Shown piece after piece: positions 33,772 to 42,182 of a stretch of DNA of 59,186 nucleotides. The DNA comes from HGM04593 sp045634365. GTDB lineage: Bacteria > Bacteroidota > Bacteroidia > Bacteroidales > Bacteroidaceae. Each line of letters begins with the position of its first letter. Within the stretch, counting starts at the first letter, position 1. Both the position numbers and the translations under genes were made by a program. The stretch lies in NCBI GenBank assembly GCA_045634365.1, contig JAZRAC010000030.1, positions 1-59,186 on the forward strand, given 5' to 3'. The notes beneath the pieces were generated by a model. The model was given only the letters and a program-made list of their open reading frames with translations, did no database searches and was not told where the DNA came from.

Positions 33772-36237
33772 ATGAATATCTCCTATAATTGGTTAAAAGA
33801 GTATGTCGCTTGCGACCTTGCTCCCGAAGAAGTTTCAGCAGCCCTCACCTCCATAGGATTGGAGACAGACGGCGTTGAAGAGGTACAGACAATAAAAGGC
33901 GGCCTCGAAGGCTTGGTGATAGGTGAGGTGCTCACCTGTGTCGACCACCCCGATAGTGACCACCTGCACATAACAACCGTAAACCTCGGCGATGGTAACC
34001 CCGTGCAGATTGTTTGTGGTGCGCCCAATGTGGCTGCCGGCCAGAAGGTGGTAGTTGCAACCATCGGTACAAAACTATATAGCGGTGACGAGTGCTTCAC
34101 AATAAAGAAAGGCAAAATTCGTGGTGCCGAGTCGTTTGGAATGATATGTGCTGAGGATGAAATTGGAATTGGTACAAGCCACGATGGTATAATAGTTCTT
34201 CCTGCCGATGCTATTCCCGGAACACCCGCAAAGGAGTACTACAACATAAAGAGCGACTATCTGATAGGGGTGGATATTACCCCCAATCGTGCCGACGCTT
34301 GTTCGCACTATGGTGTTGCACGCGACCTTTATGCCTATCTCACACAGAACAAAGGCGCGACAACTATAACACGCCCCTCGTGCGATAGTTTCAAGGTAGA
34401 CGACAATTCGCTGCCCATCGACATTATAGTGGAGAATCCCGAGGCCTGTATGCGCTACGCGGGAGTGAGCATAAAGGGTGTAACCGTAAAGGAGAGCCCC
34501 GATTGGTTGAAGGAGAAATTGCAAATAATAGGCCTGCGCCCCATAAACAACATTGTGGATATAACAAACTACATACTCCACGCTTACGGCCAGCCTATGC
34601 ACTGCTTCGATGCCGATAAGATAAAAGGAGGAAAAGTGGTAGTGCGCACATTCCCCGAAGGTACTCCCTTTGTAACACTCGACGGAGTGGAGCGCAAGCT
34701 GTCGGAGCGCGACCTAATGATATGTAATGCCGAGGAGCCTATGTGTATTGCCGGTGTATTCGGCGGTCTTGAATCGGGTACCACCGAAGAGACCAAAAAT
34801 GTATTCCTCGAAAGTGCATATTTCCATCCTACCTGGATACGCAAGACTGCGCGTCGCCACGCCTTGCAGACTGATGCTTCGTTCCGCTACGAGCGCGGCA
34901 TTGACCCCAATAATGTAATATATGCACTGAAACAGGCTGCAATCCTCATAAAAGAGCTTGCCGGCGGAACAATATCTATGGAAATAAAGGATGTTTATCC
35001 CGCGCCCGTGGAGGATTTTAAAGTGGAGCTTGAATACAGCTATGTTAACAGCCTTATTGGTGCCGAACTTTCTCCCGCAACGGTAAAGAGCATTGTAACA
35101 TCGCTCGAAATGAAGATTGCCGGCGAAACAGAGAGCGGCCTCACACTGCTTGTTCCCCCTTATCGCGTGGATGTACAGCGTCCCTGCGATGTAGTAGAGG
35201 ATATCCTGCGCATATACGGCTACAATAATATTGCAATAGACACCACACTCCATTCGTCAATTATCACCAAAGGTGCCGAGGATAAATCGCACAAATTGCA
35301 GAATATAGTATCGGAGCAGTTGGTTGGTTGCGGATTCAACGAAATAATGAATAACTCGCTCACCGCGGCAGCCTATTACGACGGCCTTGAAACATACAAG
35401 AGCGAAAATCTAGTGCGCCTGATGAACCCGTTGAGCAACGACCTGAACGTGCTTCGTCAGACACTGCTGTTCGGTGGCCTTGAAAGCCTGCAACGCAATA
35501 TCAGCCGCAAATTCACAAACCTCTCGTTCTTTGAGTTTGGAAACAGCTACCGCTTCGATGCCGATAAACGCACCGAGGAGAAAATATTGAGCCCTTACAG
35601 CGAGAGCTATCATTTGTGCTTGTGGCAGACGGGTAACAACGTGGCCGCATCGTGGATGGAGCCCGGCCGTGCCATCACCGTGTACGACCTTAAAGCGCAA
35701 GTGGAGCACATATTCGACCGCCTCGGCTTTAAGCCTGCAATGCGCATTTTGTCTACATTCAGCAACGATATTTTCTCGGCAGGCTTGCAGATACAGGCTG
35801 CGGGTAACAAGAAAGTGGTGGCGCAGCTGGGAATTTTGCGCAAGAAGATAACCAAGCGCTTCGACATTGGCAGCGAGGTACTTTTTGCCGACATAAATTG
35901 GACCGAGCTTCTAAAAGCTGTTAAGAGTGTAAAGATCGGTTACGCCGAAATAAGCAAATATCCAGCCGTGAAGCGCGACCTTGCCCTGCTACTCGATAAA
36001 TCTGTGACATTTGCCCAGATTGAGCAGGTAGCGCGTGAAACGGAGAAGAAACTATTGAAGAGCGTGGCCCTCTTCGATGTATACGAGGGTAAGAATCTTG
36101 AAGAGGGTAAGAAAAGCTACGCCGTGAGCTTCATTCTCCAAGATGACAACCAGACTCTCAACGACAAGGTGATAGACAAGACAATGGCCCGCCTGATGGA
36201 GAATTTCCAGAAGCGTTTGGGCGCAATACAACGATAA
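33772..36237 (+). CDS. pheT: phenylalanine--tRNA ligase beta subunit
   Basis: The protein has 821 aa, full length for PheT. The N-terminal tRNA-binding OB fold (~40-150) includes VLTCVDHPDSDHLHITTVNLGDG. The B3/B4 editing region contains LQIIGLRPINNIVDITNYIL and HAYGQPMHCFDADKI. B5 includes YRVDVQRPCDVVEDILRIYGY. The C-terminal anticodon-binding FDX-ACB domain contains ISKYPAVKRDLALLLD. It forms alpha2beta2 with PheS, which is not adjacent, so the subunits are split as usual in Bacteroidales. It is followed by the YebC gene after 27 bp. Confidence 0.96.
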   Translation: MNISYNWLKEYVACDLAPEEVSAALTSIGLETDGVEEVQTIKGGLEGLVIGEVLTCVDHPDSDHLHITTVNLGDGNPVQIVCGAPNVAAGQKVVVATIGTKLYSGDECFTIKKGKIRGAESFGMICAEDEIGIGTSHDGIIVLPADAIPGTPAKEYYNIKSDYLIGVDITPNRADACSHYGVARDLYAYLTQNKGATTITRPSCDSFKVDDNSLPIDIIVENPEACMRYAGVSIKGVTVKESPDWLKEKLQIIGLRPINNIVDITNYILHAYGQPMHCFDADKIKGGKVVVRTFPEGTPFVTLDGVERKLSERDLMICNAEEPMCIAGVFGGLESGTTEETKNVFLESAYFHPTWIRKTARRHALQTDASFRYERGIDPNNVIYALKQAAILIKELAGGTISMEIKDVYPAPVEDFKVELEYSYVNSLIGAELSPATVKSIVTSLEMKIAGETESGLTLLVPPYRVDVQRPCDVVEDILRIYGYNNIAIDTTLHSSIITKGAEDKSHKLQNIVSEQLVGCGFNEIMNNSLTAAAYYDGLETYKSENLVRLMNPLSNDLNVLRQTLLFGGLESLQRNISRKFTNLSFFEFGNSYRFDADKRTEEKILSPYSESYHLCLWQTGNNVAASWMEPGRAITVYDLKAQVEHIFDRLGFKPAMRILSTFSNDIFSAGLQIQAAGNKKVVAQLGILRKKITKRFDIGSEVLFADINWTELLKAVKSVKIGYAEISKYPAVKRDLALLLDKSVTFAQIEQVARETEKKLLKSVALFDVYEGKNLEEGKKSYAVSFILQDDNQTLNDKVIDKTMARLMENFQKRLGAIQR

Positions 36238-36264
36238 TAACTTAAAATTTTAAACAAATATACT

Positions 36265-36987
36265 ATGGGAAGAGCTTTTGAATATCGTAAAGCTGCGAAA
36301 CTAAAAAGATGGGGTAATATGGCGCGTACATTTACCCGTGTAGGAAAACAGATTGCAATTGCCGTGAAGGCCGGCGGTCCCGACCCCGATACAAACTCAC
36401 ACTTGCGTGCAATTATCGCTAATGCCAAGCGCGAGAATATGCCCAAAGACAATATCGAGCGTGCGATAAAGAATGCACTCGGTAAAGACCAGAAGGACTA
36501 TAAGGAGGTAACATACGAAGGATACGGCCCCTTCGGAATTGCAATTTTTGTGGACGCCGCAACCGACAATACCACTCGCACCGTGGCCAACGTGCGTTCG
36601 GTATTCAATAAATTCGGCGGAACACTCGGTACATCGGGCAGCCTCGACTTTATGTTCACACACAAGTGCGTGTTCACATTCACAAAGACAGCCGACCTTG
36701 ATATGGACGAACTTGTACTTGAACTTATCGATTATGGCGTAGAGGATGAGTTTGACGAGGAAGAGAACGAGGTAACAATCTATGGTGACCCAAAATCTTT
36801 CGGTGCCATACAGAAGTTCTTGGAGGAGAAAGGCTTTGAGATTACAGGCAGCGAGTTTACCCGTATTCCCAATGACCAAAAGGAGGTTAACGACGAACAG
36901 CGTGCCACAATCGACAAGATTGTAGAGCGTCTCGAAGAGGACGACGATGTTCAGAATGTTTACACAAATATGATGCCCCAAGAATAA
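36265..36987 (+). CDS. YebC/PmpR-family regulator or translation factor
   Basis: The protein has 240 aa. The start MGRAFEYRKAAKLKRWGNMA is the characteristic YebC N-terminus, followed by AGGPDPDTNSHLRAIIANAK and MPKDNIERAIKNALG. Family members act as transcriptional regulators (PmpR) or as ribosome-associated factors relieving stalling at proline-rich stretches (YebC/YeeN, TACO1-like). The acidic C-terminal region (FDEEENEVTIYGD) is normal. Its last codons run into a 26-bp palindrome. Confidence 0.93.
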   Translation: MGRAFEYRKAAKLKRWGNMARTFTRVGKQIAIAVKAGGPDPDTNSHLRAIIANAKRENMPKDNIERAIKNALGKDQKDYKEVTYEGYGPFGIAIFVDAATDNTTRTVANVRSVFNKFGGTLGTSGSLDFMFTHKCVFTFTKTADLDMDELVLELIDYGVEDEFDEEENEVTIYGDPKSFGAIQKFLEEKGFEITGSEFTRIPNDQKEVNDEQRATIDKIVERLEEDDDVQNVYTNMMPQE

Positions 36988-37009
36988 GCTATTGCCGGCA
37001 ATAGCTTAT
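36984..37009. repeat. 26-bp perfect palindrome at the end of the yebC-like gene
   Basis: Starting at ATAAGCTATTGCC (36984-36996), the sequence is its own reverse complement over 26 bp and spans the stop codon (36985-36987). As RNA it folds into a strong stem with minimal loop, but no T-run follows directly. Confidence 0.8.
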
Positions 37010-37150
37010 CGACAAGCACATATTCAATTGTGTCTTGTCAATACTCCCAAGCAATAGCTTATCGACAAGCACATTCAGCAGTAGTCGCGCGTGCACAGAT
37101 CTATTTGTGTCGCGCGGTTTGCTATTTTAGAATGTGTTTTGTCAATAATA
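36998..37150 (+). repeat. 24-bp direct repeat, each copy opening a stem-loop
   Basis: The 24-nt unit starting GCAATAGCTTATCGACAAGC occurs at 36998-37021 and 37051-37074. In copy 1, GACAAGCACA (37011-37020) pairs with TGTGTCTTGTC (37029-37039), with a one-base bulge. In copy 2, GACAAGCACATTC (37064-37076) pairs with GAATGTGTTTTGTC (37130-37143), enclosing AGCA/TGCT and the inner stem CGCGCG (37086-37091)/CGCGCG (37111-37116) with GCACA/TGTGT. The whole forms one ~80-nt extended hairpin. Confidence 0.65.
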
Positions 37151-37163
37151 ACAATAAATAAAC

Positions 37164-37199
37164 ACATTCTCCCAAACACAAACGCATTTGGGAGAATGT
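37164..37199. repeat. 13-bp perfect inverted repeat
   Basis: ACATTCTCCCAAA (37164-37176) pairs with TTTGGGAGAATGT (37187-37199), with a 10-nt loop. There is no T-run, so it is not a canonical terminator. Confidence 0.75.
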
Positions 37200-37217
37200 T
37201 GTCTATGGTACAAATCC

Positions 37218-37386
37218 CGGAGGGCCTTGCGGGCGACCTATCGGTGGTCGCATCATCGGTGGCCTTGCCATCGGTGGTCGCATCGCAGGAGGTCGTGGCG
37301 CTCCCATTATCGGTGGCCGCATCATTGGTGGACGGGGCGGACGAGGCATTGTCGGCCGCATAAAGGGTGGGGGCGAAAATACGACA
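37218..37386 (+). repeat. low-complexity GC-rich ATCGGTGG/CGCATC repeats
   Basis: Short tandem variants of ATCGGTGGTCGC recur. One forward frame reads as Ile-Gly-Gly-Arg repeats (PIGGRIIGGLAIGGR ... IIGGR) and ends at a TAG near 37410, but no start codon with ribosome-binding context is visible in that frame. All forward frames are open, so coding cannot be decided. It lies between the folded repeat region and the 3' end of the DUF4251 gene. Confidence 0.5.
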
Positions 37387-37436
37387 GGGTGGGGAGCGAA
37401 CCACGCATAGGTGTTACTATTGAATGAACTGCTGTC

Positions 37437-38042
37437 TCAGTAACCGGGGGTTCCTTCGAACACCCCGGCAGTACTATAAGGATAAATTGTTCCCTCCATT
37501 GTCATATTTCTCCCGCTGAAATTGGGACTCACATAGGCCGAAGCACTGTTGCTGTTGGCATTCAGCGTAACGTGTACCGTTGCCGAAATATATGGCCCTT
37601 GTATGCCGTAGGAGTAGTAGACATTGCCACTCTTGTCGCTGCTTATCTCAGCATCGGTAATTCCACCTTCGAGAGTTACCCCTCCCAGCCCGTTGGGAGA
37701 ATATATGTTACTATTGTCGAAGGCTGTCTGCACAATACCTTTCCCCTCGTCGATGGATACAAAATTGGTACTCGGGGTGACATACTCCGTGTAGCCATTG
37801 TTGAAAGTGATGCTGGAAGCCTCCAATGCCCAAGAGCCATTTTGCAAAGCCTGTACCGCTTGTGCAAAATTTATAGAGTCTTCTCTTGCCTGTCGGGCTT
37901 CCCGCTCGGCTCTCTTTTTCAGTCTTTTGGCTTTCCACGCTGCTTCTCGCTCCTTTCTTGTCATCTTTTTTCCGTCCTGTGCCGTGCCAATTATGCACCA
38001 GCCGATAGCCACTATGGCCAACAGGAAAAATATCTTCTTCAT
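37437..38042 (-). CDS. exported DUF4251-like protein
   Basis: The protein has 201 aa from the ATG at 38042 (MKKIFFLLAIVAIGWC). The 44-residue upstream extension is not plausible. A signal peptide/lipobox-like region (AIGWCIIGTAQ) is followed by a highly basic helix (KEREAAWKAKRLKKRAERE) and a beta domain with FVSIDEGKGIVQTAFDN and a conserved GGITDAEISSDKSGNVYY. This layout matches DUF4251 proteins of Bacteroidales, which are envelope proteins of unknown function. Ends YSTAGVFEGTPGY. Confidence 0.75.
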   Translation of the reverse strand: MKKIFFLLAIVAIGWCIIGTAQDGKKMTRKEREAAWKAKRLKKRAEREARQAREDSINFAQAVQALQNGSWALEASSITFNNGYTEYVTPSTNFVSIDEGKGIVQTAFDNSNIYSPNGLGGVTLEGGITDAEISSDKSGNVYYSYGIQGPYISATVHVTLNANSNSASAYVSPNFSGRNMTMEGTIYPYSTAGVFEGTPGY

Positions 38043-38241
38043 AATTTCAAAATTTAAAAACTCAACAATAGAACAATCTTCCACCGTATGCAGCCTATGA
38101 AAAAAGGATAATAAATTATAAAAGGACTTTCCTGAATTGGGCGATTGAGAGAGAAAAAAGGAGATTATTTGCATTTTTCTTGTTTAAGATATTTTGTTTA
38201 TATAAATTTGCTTATCTTTACAAATAAATAGGTGAGAATAG

Positions 38242-39234
38242 GTGAAAAGGCTCTGTTTAACATATATACTCTTGCTTGTGCTCTTTGCATCGTGTGTGCA
38301 AAGCAACAGGGATGTGCAACAGGGCAATGAAGCACCGTTGACAAATGTATCCATTGATACAATGAATCTTGCCAATCCCTATATTCTATACGACAAACTC
38401 ACCGACTGTTATTATATGACCGGCAACGGCGGAGCAATGTGGCGCAGTAAGGATATGAGAGTGTGGGAAGGTCCCTTTGAGGTGCTTGTTCCTCCTCTAA
38501 AATCGTGGATGGGTGCATCGCCCATTATATCCTCGCCCGAGATTCATCGTTACAAAGAGCGCTATTACTATATGGCGACATTCACCCGTCCCGATATTGC
38601 GATAGAGAAGGATGGTGATAAAGAAATCTCCCGTACATCGTGCGAACTGTTTGTAAGCGACAAGCTTATGGGCCCTTACACCCATTTAACGCAAGGCGCG
38701 CCCCTGCTTAATAGCGCGCAGAGCACTGCGCACCCGACATTCTGCACCGACGACCTTAATGTGGGTTATATGCTATACAACCATCGTGGGGAACAGAATG
38801 GCAATGCTACGGTTCAGATAATACGCTTGGGAAGAAAACTCGATGTTCAGATTGGTGAGCCCTATATTATGTTCCGTGCAAAGCAGAACCAATGGTCGAA
38901 ACAGGTGGGCACAGAAGAGCCCTCACCCTTAATGGAGGCACCCTTCCTCTTCAACACTTATGAAGGTGAGCTTGGAATTCTCTTCACCACATACGTGGGC
39001 GAGGAAAAATGCATAGGCGTAGCGTATTCCGAGACAGGGCATCTTAACGGCCCTTGGCACATAGAGCCACAACCATTTATGGAGGGTAATGTGGGTAATG
39101 CGATGCTGTTCAACGATTACGATGGCAAGATGCTTATGGCGTACCAAAAGGATACGATAGTGAATGGCAAGAAAATGAGCCTTCCGCGTATAACAATAGT
39201 AGAAACACAGTTTGATAAACTAAAACTTAAATAA
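38242..39234 (+). CDS. GH43-like beta-propeller lipoprotein
   Basis: The protein has 330 aa with a GTG start. The lipobox LLVLFASC gives a lipidated Cys near residue 17. The rest reads as a five-bladed propeller of the GH43/GH32 type: ANPYILYDKLTDCYYMTGNG, then SSPEIHRYKERYYYMATF and AHPTFCTDDL, MEAPFLFNTYEGELGILFTT. The blades carry the repeated xDxxxxYY signature. It probably trims arabino- or xylo-type glycan side chains at the outer membrane, or is a catalytically divergent relative. It is followed by nagB after 21 bp, so a host- or diet-glycan role is plausible. Confidence 0.75.
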   Translation: MKRLCLTYILLLVLFASCVQSNRDVQQGNEAPLTNVSIDTMNLANPYILYDKLTDCYYMTGNGGAMWRSKDMRVWEGPFEVLVPPLKSWMGASPIISSPEIHRYKERYYYMATFTRPDIAIEKDGDKEISRTSCELFVSDKLMGPYTHLTQGAPLLNSAQSTAHPTFCTDDLNVGYMLYNHRGEQNGNATVQIIRLGRKLDVQIGEPYIMFRAKQNQWSKQVGTEEPSPLMEAPFLFNTYEGELGILFTTYVGEEKCIGVAYSETGHLNGPWHIEPQPFMEGNVGNAMLFNDYDGKMLMAYQKDTIVNGKKMSLPRITIVETQFDKLKLK

Positions 39235-39255
39235 CACTATAAATTTTTAAGAATT

Positions 39256-40068
39256 ATGCGTTTAATTATTGAACCCAACTATCAGCAACTTTCTTGCTGG
39301 GCTGCATCTTATGTAGCAAAGAAAATCAACGAGTTTAAACCCACAGAGGAGAAGCCTTTTGTTCTTGGCTTGCCCACAGGCGGTACTCCGCTCGGCACCT
39401 ATCGTGAGCTCATCAACCTCTACAACAAGGGAGTGGTTAGCTTCAAGAATGTTGTTACATTCAATATGGACGAGTATGTAGGCCTTCCCGAGGAGCACCC
39501 CGAGAGCTACCACTCGTTTATGTGGAACAACTTTTTCAGCCACGTTGACGTAAAGAAAGAGAATGTAAACATTCTCAACGGTAACGCCGAAAATCTTGTT
39601 GCCGAGTGTGCACGCTACGAGGAGAAGATAAAATCTTATGGCGGTATTGACCTCTTCCTCGGCGGTATCGGTCCCGACGGTCACATTGCATTCAACGAGC
39701 CCGGTTCTTCACTTGCTTCACGCACCCGTATCAAGACCTTGACAACCGATACTATTATCGCAAACTCTCGTTTCTTCGACAACGACATTAACAAAGTCCC
39801 CAAGACTGCTGTTACCGTTGGTGTTGGCACAGTGATGGATGCAAAAGAGGTTCTTATCCTCGTAAACGGCCACAACAAGGCACAGGCTCTCTATCACGCT
39901 GTTGAGGGCAACATTACACAAATGTGGACCATCAGCGTATTGCAGATGCACCCCCGCGGCATTATTGTTTGCGACGATGCTGCAACTGCCGAGCTTAAAG
40001 TGGGTACTGTAAATTACTTTAAGGATATTGAGCGCGAAAATCTCGACCCCGCTTCCAACCTTAAATAA
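39256..40068 (+). CDS. nagB: glucosamine-6-phosphate deaminase
   Basis: The protein has 270 aa, the standard length. Motifs are GLPTGGTPLGTYREL at ~39-53, NMDEYVGLPEEHPESYHSFM at ~71-90 and DLFLGGIGPDGHIAFNEPGS at ~132-151, which hold the catalytic Asp, His and Glu of NagB. It converts glucosamine-6-phosphate to fructose-6-phosphate and ammonia, feeding amino-sugar catabolism into glycolysis. It is cytoplasmic and followed by a terminator. Confidence 0.96.
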   Translation: MRLIIEPNYQQLSCWAASYVAKKINEFKPTEEKPFVLGLPTGGTPLGTYRELINLYNKGVVSFKNVVTFNMDEYVGLPEEHPESYHSFMWNNFFSHVDVKKENVNILNGNAENLVAECARYEEKIKSYGGIDLFLGGIGPDGHIAFNEPGSSLASRTRIKTLTTDTIIANSRFFDNDINKVPKTAVTVGVGTVMDAKEVLILVNGHNKAQALYHAVEGNITQMWTISVLQMHPRGIIVCDDAATAELKVGTVNYFKDIERENLDPASNLK

Positions 40069-40105
40069 TCCATCCTGAAAGTAGGGCAGAGGCCCCGTTT
40101 CAATA

Positions 40106-40141
40106 AATTACCCCTGTCGTATAGAACTGACAGGGGTAATT
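40106..40141. terminator. terminator after nagB
   Basis: AATTACCCCTGTC pairs with GACAGGGGTAATT (13 bp), followed by TCTTTT on plus and an A/T-rich flank on minus. It separates two convergent transcripts. Confidence 0.88.
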
Positions 40142-40151
40142 CTTTTCACTA

Positions 40152-40745
40152 TTATCGGTTGTAAAAATCGAGCATAAGATATTTACTTTCACACTCTTTC
40201 CTGTATTTTGCATTATAAAGCTTTGCGTGACGCAGCGGCAAAGGCAATCGGTCGATAAAACTTTTTCCGAAACTTTTTCCCCACGCCTTTGTCCAATAAT
40301 GCTCACGCTTGTCAATGCTCTTTTTACTCTTGTGCGGGTAAATGTCGCTCCCCTCAATCCACGCTGTGAGCATCACAAAATGTGGTACGCAATAGTAATC
40401 CTTAATATCTTTTACCAACTTTAAAAAGAGCTCTTTCTTCTGCCCGCAAATAAAGTTCCTGTCCAAATATAATTGGAAATAAATGGGTGCTCGTTTGTTG
40501 GCGGCGGCACGCATAATGCCAAGAGCCTCGAAAAGCCTCTCTTCATATATGCAGAGCCCGTGACTGAAATGCCAATCACCCTTATAGTATGTAACTTGCA
40601 GGTTGAATAATTTTACTCCATCTTTCACCTGCTCGGCAATGCTCTTTTCCTGACAACGGCTCGTGCAGTTCAAAATGAAAGCGAATGGCCGTTGCCACCA
40701 AACGAGTCGGCCGCCTGTGCCACTATTATGTGTCCCGTGTATCAT
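40152..40745 (-). CDS. PI-PLC-like phosphodiesterase (phospholipase C X-domain fold)
   Basis: The protein has 197 aa. It begins MIHGTHNSGTG, matching the first catalytic-His strand of PI-PLC X domains (H6), and has LFNLQVTYYKGDWHFSHGL at ~46-63 with the second His (H62). Both active-site histidines of the TIM-barrel phosphodiesterase are therefore present. There is no signal peptide, unlike secreted bacterial PI-PLCs. Its ATG overlaps the glycosyltransferase stop (ATGA), so the two are coupled. It may act on a glycan or lipid made by that enzyme. The fold assignment is fairly secure; the substrate is unknown. Confidence 0.7.
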   Translation of the reverse strand: MIHGTHNSGTGGRLVWWQRPFAFILNCTSRCQEKSIAEQVKDGVKLFNLQVTYYKGDWHFSHGLCIYEERLFEALGIMRAAANKRAPIYFQLYLDRNFICGQKKELFLKLVKDIKDYYCVPHFVMLTAWIEGSDIYPHKSKKSIDKREHYWTKAWGKSFGKSFIDRLPLPLRHAKLYNAKYRKECESKYLMLDFYNR

Positions 40746-41596
40746 CTTAATCTTCTTATCATTGCGATTGTAAATTCAATCCACTCCTCTTTGTAAGGAG
40801 CAATCATCTCTTTTGTAGGGTTAATCTCCCTTATCTTCTTAATCTGCTCTTGGTAGCCAATGCCCAATGGAATTGTCTTTATATACTCCTTATCGTGCTT
40901 TTCGAAGAAAGCAATAAGCTCCTCGGCACACAATGCGCGAAACAGAGCATATTTAAATGGCGATGCCTTATGCGTGAGGCTATTCTCCTGCATACGGTAA
41001 TTGTAACCGATATTATCGACATAAACTACCTTGTTGGCAAAATACAGCTGCGGAATAATTGTGGGAGTATCCTCTATGAAACGCCTTTCGCAGTAGGGTA
41101 CTTTTTCGTGCAGTTTGCGATGAATGAGTTTGTTGTTCATAAAAACAACCTTCTCGCCCCAGAAACGTGTAACCTTCTCTTTCCCCTCGGTAACGCAATT
41201 ACCATAGGAGGATGCTTCCCACGCACCATTCTCGTGCACAATTTTAATTCCACCACTCACAATATCGGCGTTACTCTCTTTTGCTTTTTTATACAGCACC
41301 TCTATAAAATTCTCTTCCAGCCAATCGTCACCATCGAGCAAGAGTATATATTCGCCCTCGGCAGCCTCAATGCCTCTCTTTCTCGATGCTCCGGCTCCCA
41401 TATTCCGGCAATTCTTTATTATGTGCACGCGCTTGTCGCGTTTCTCAATCTGCTCGATAATGTGCGCGGTAGCATCGGTGGAGCAGTCCTCCACAATAAT
41501 ACATTCAATATCCTTGAACGATTGTGCAAGGCAGCTCTCTATTGCTTGTGCAATGAACCGCTCCACATTATATGCCGTAACAACAATGCTTATCAT
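40742..41596 (-). CDS. family 2 glycosyltransferase
   Basis: The protein has 284 aa. The GT-A nucleotide-binding start MISIVVTAYNVERFIAQAI, then VEDCSTDAT, and the metal-binding DGDDW at ~92-96 are classic GT2. The C-terminal half is typical of capsule/LPS transferases. It is cytoplasmic, acting at the inner membrane face. It is the middle gene of a tight three-gene minus operon, starting one base inside the stop of the 111-aa repeat protein. Confidence 0.9.
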   Translation of the reverse strand: MISIVVTAYNVERFIAQAIESCLAQSFKDIECIIVEDCSTDATAHIIEQIEKRDKRVHIIKNCRNMGAGASRKRGIEAAEGEYILLLDGDDWLEENFIEVLYKKAKESNADIVSGGIKIVHENGAWEASSYGNCVTEGKEKVTRFWGEKVVFMNNKLIHRKLHEKVPYCERRFIEDTPTIIPQLYFANKVVYVDNIGYNYRMQENSLTHKASPFKYALFRALCAEELIAFFEKHDKEYIKTIPLGIGYQEQIKKIREINPTKEMIAPYKEEWIEFTIAMIRRLR

Positions 41597-41931
41597 TATA
41601 CTTGTGTGAATTGTACGCCCAGCGAAACAAGATATCTCTTGAAACTCACAGGGTTAATTACAAACCCCGAATCATTTATGGCAATGCCGCAGTCGGCACC
41701 GATATTGTCGATAACTTGCGCCGTACCTAAGTTTACCATAATCTCTCCATCGCTCTCATTGCAAATAAGGCCTGTGCCAAGATTTATTTTCATCTTGCCA
41801 TCCTCGTCGAGAGTTACTCCGCTTCCGAAATTGATGCTTACAACGCCGTCGTCGGCAATTAACCCTGTACCCAACTGTGGAACAATGTTGTAATTATTCC
41901 CATTCAAATTGATTTTGTTTATTTCTGCCAT
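41596..41931 (-). CDS. small beta-repeat protein of unknown function
   Basis: The protein has 111 aa. After MAEINKINLNGNNYNIVPQL there are three tandem units of about 17-19 residues: GTGLIADDGVVSINF, GSGVTLDEDGKMKINL and GTGLICNESDGEIMVNL. Each has a G-[TS]-G turn and ends in a hydrophobic-N pair. This is like the short beta repeats of phage fibre or spike proteins, but no phage genes are adjacent. There is no signal peptide. It is the first gene of an operon with a GT2 and a PI-PLC-like protein. A -7 box TACCTTTG lies at 41965-41958 on this strand. Confidence 0.55.
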   Translation of the reverse strand: MAEINKINLNGNNYNIVPQLGTGLIADDGVVSINFGSGVTLDEDGKMKINLGTGLICNESDGEIMVNLGTAQVIDNIGADCGIAINDSGFVINPVSFKRYLVSLGVQFTQV

Positions 41932-42120
41932 AAATATTTGTGTTTTTAAATTCGTTTCAAAGGTAGCGGCAGTTTAAGCCTTGCAGGTTGCGAAATTACC
42001 ATTTGCTGTAACATAAGTGGTAAAATAGCAAATGAGTAAACAATGTTTACAATGCTCGGGCGACTCCTTCCTTATTATAAAATATTTATATGGCGAAGAG
42101 TGAAAAATAAAAATCTAAAA

Positions 42121-42151
42121 TTTGATTTTATCCATAATTTCAATAAATTTG
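42121..42151 (+). promoter_or_regulatory. promoter of the lplA-gcv operon
   Basis: TTTG (42121-42124) and TAAATTTG (42144-42151) are 19 bp apart, a full match to the Bacteroidetes consensus, 31 bp before lplA. No glycine riboswitch fold was recognised in the leader. Confidence 0.7.
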
Positions 42152-42182
42152 TAACCATAGAGAATGCGTTTATAAGCAGCCG

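Noticed and set aside
42030..42182. Glycine riboswitch upstream of the lplA-gcv operon
   Set aside because: The leader after the promoter is only ~25 nt and AT-rich, with no aptamer-like stems.
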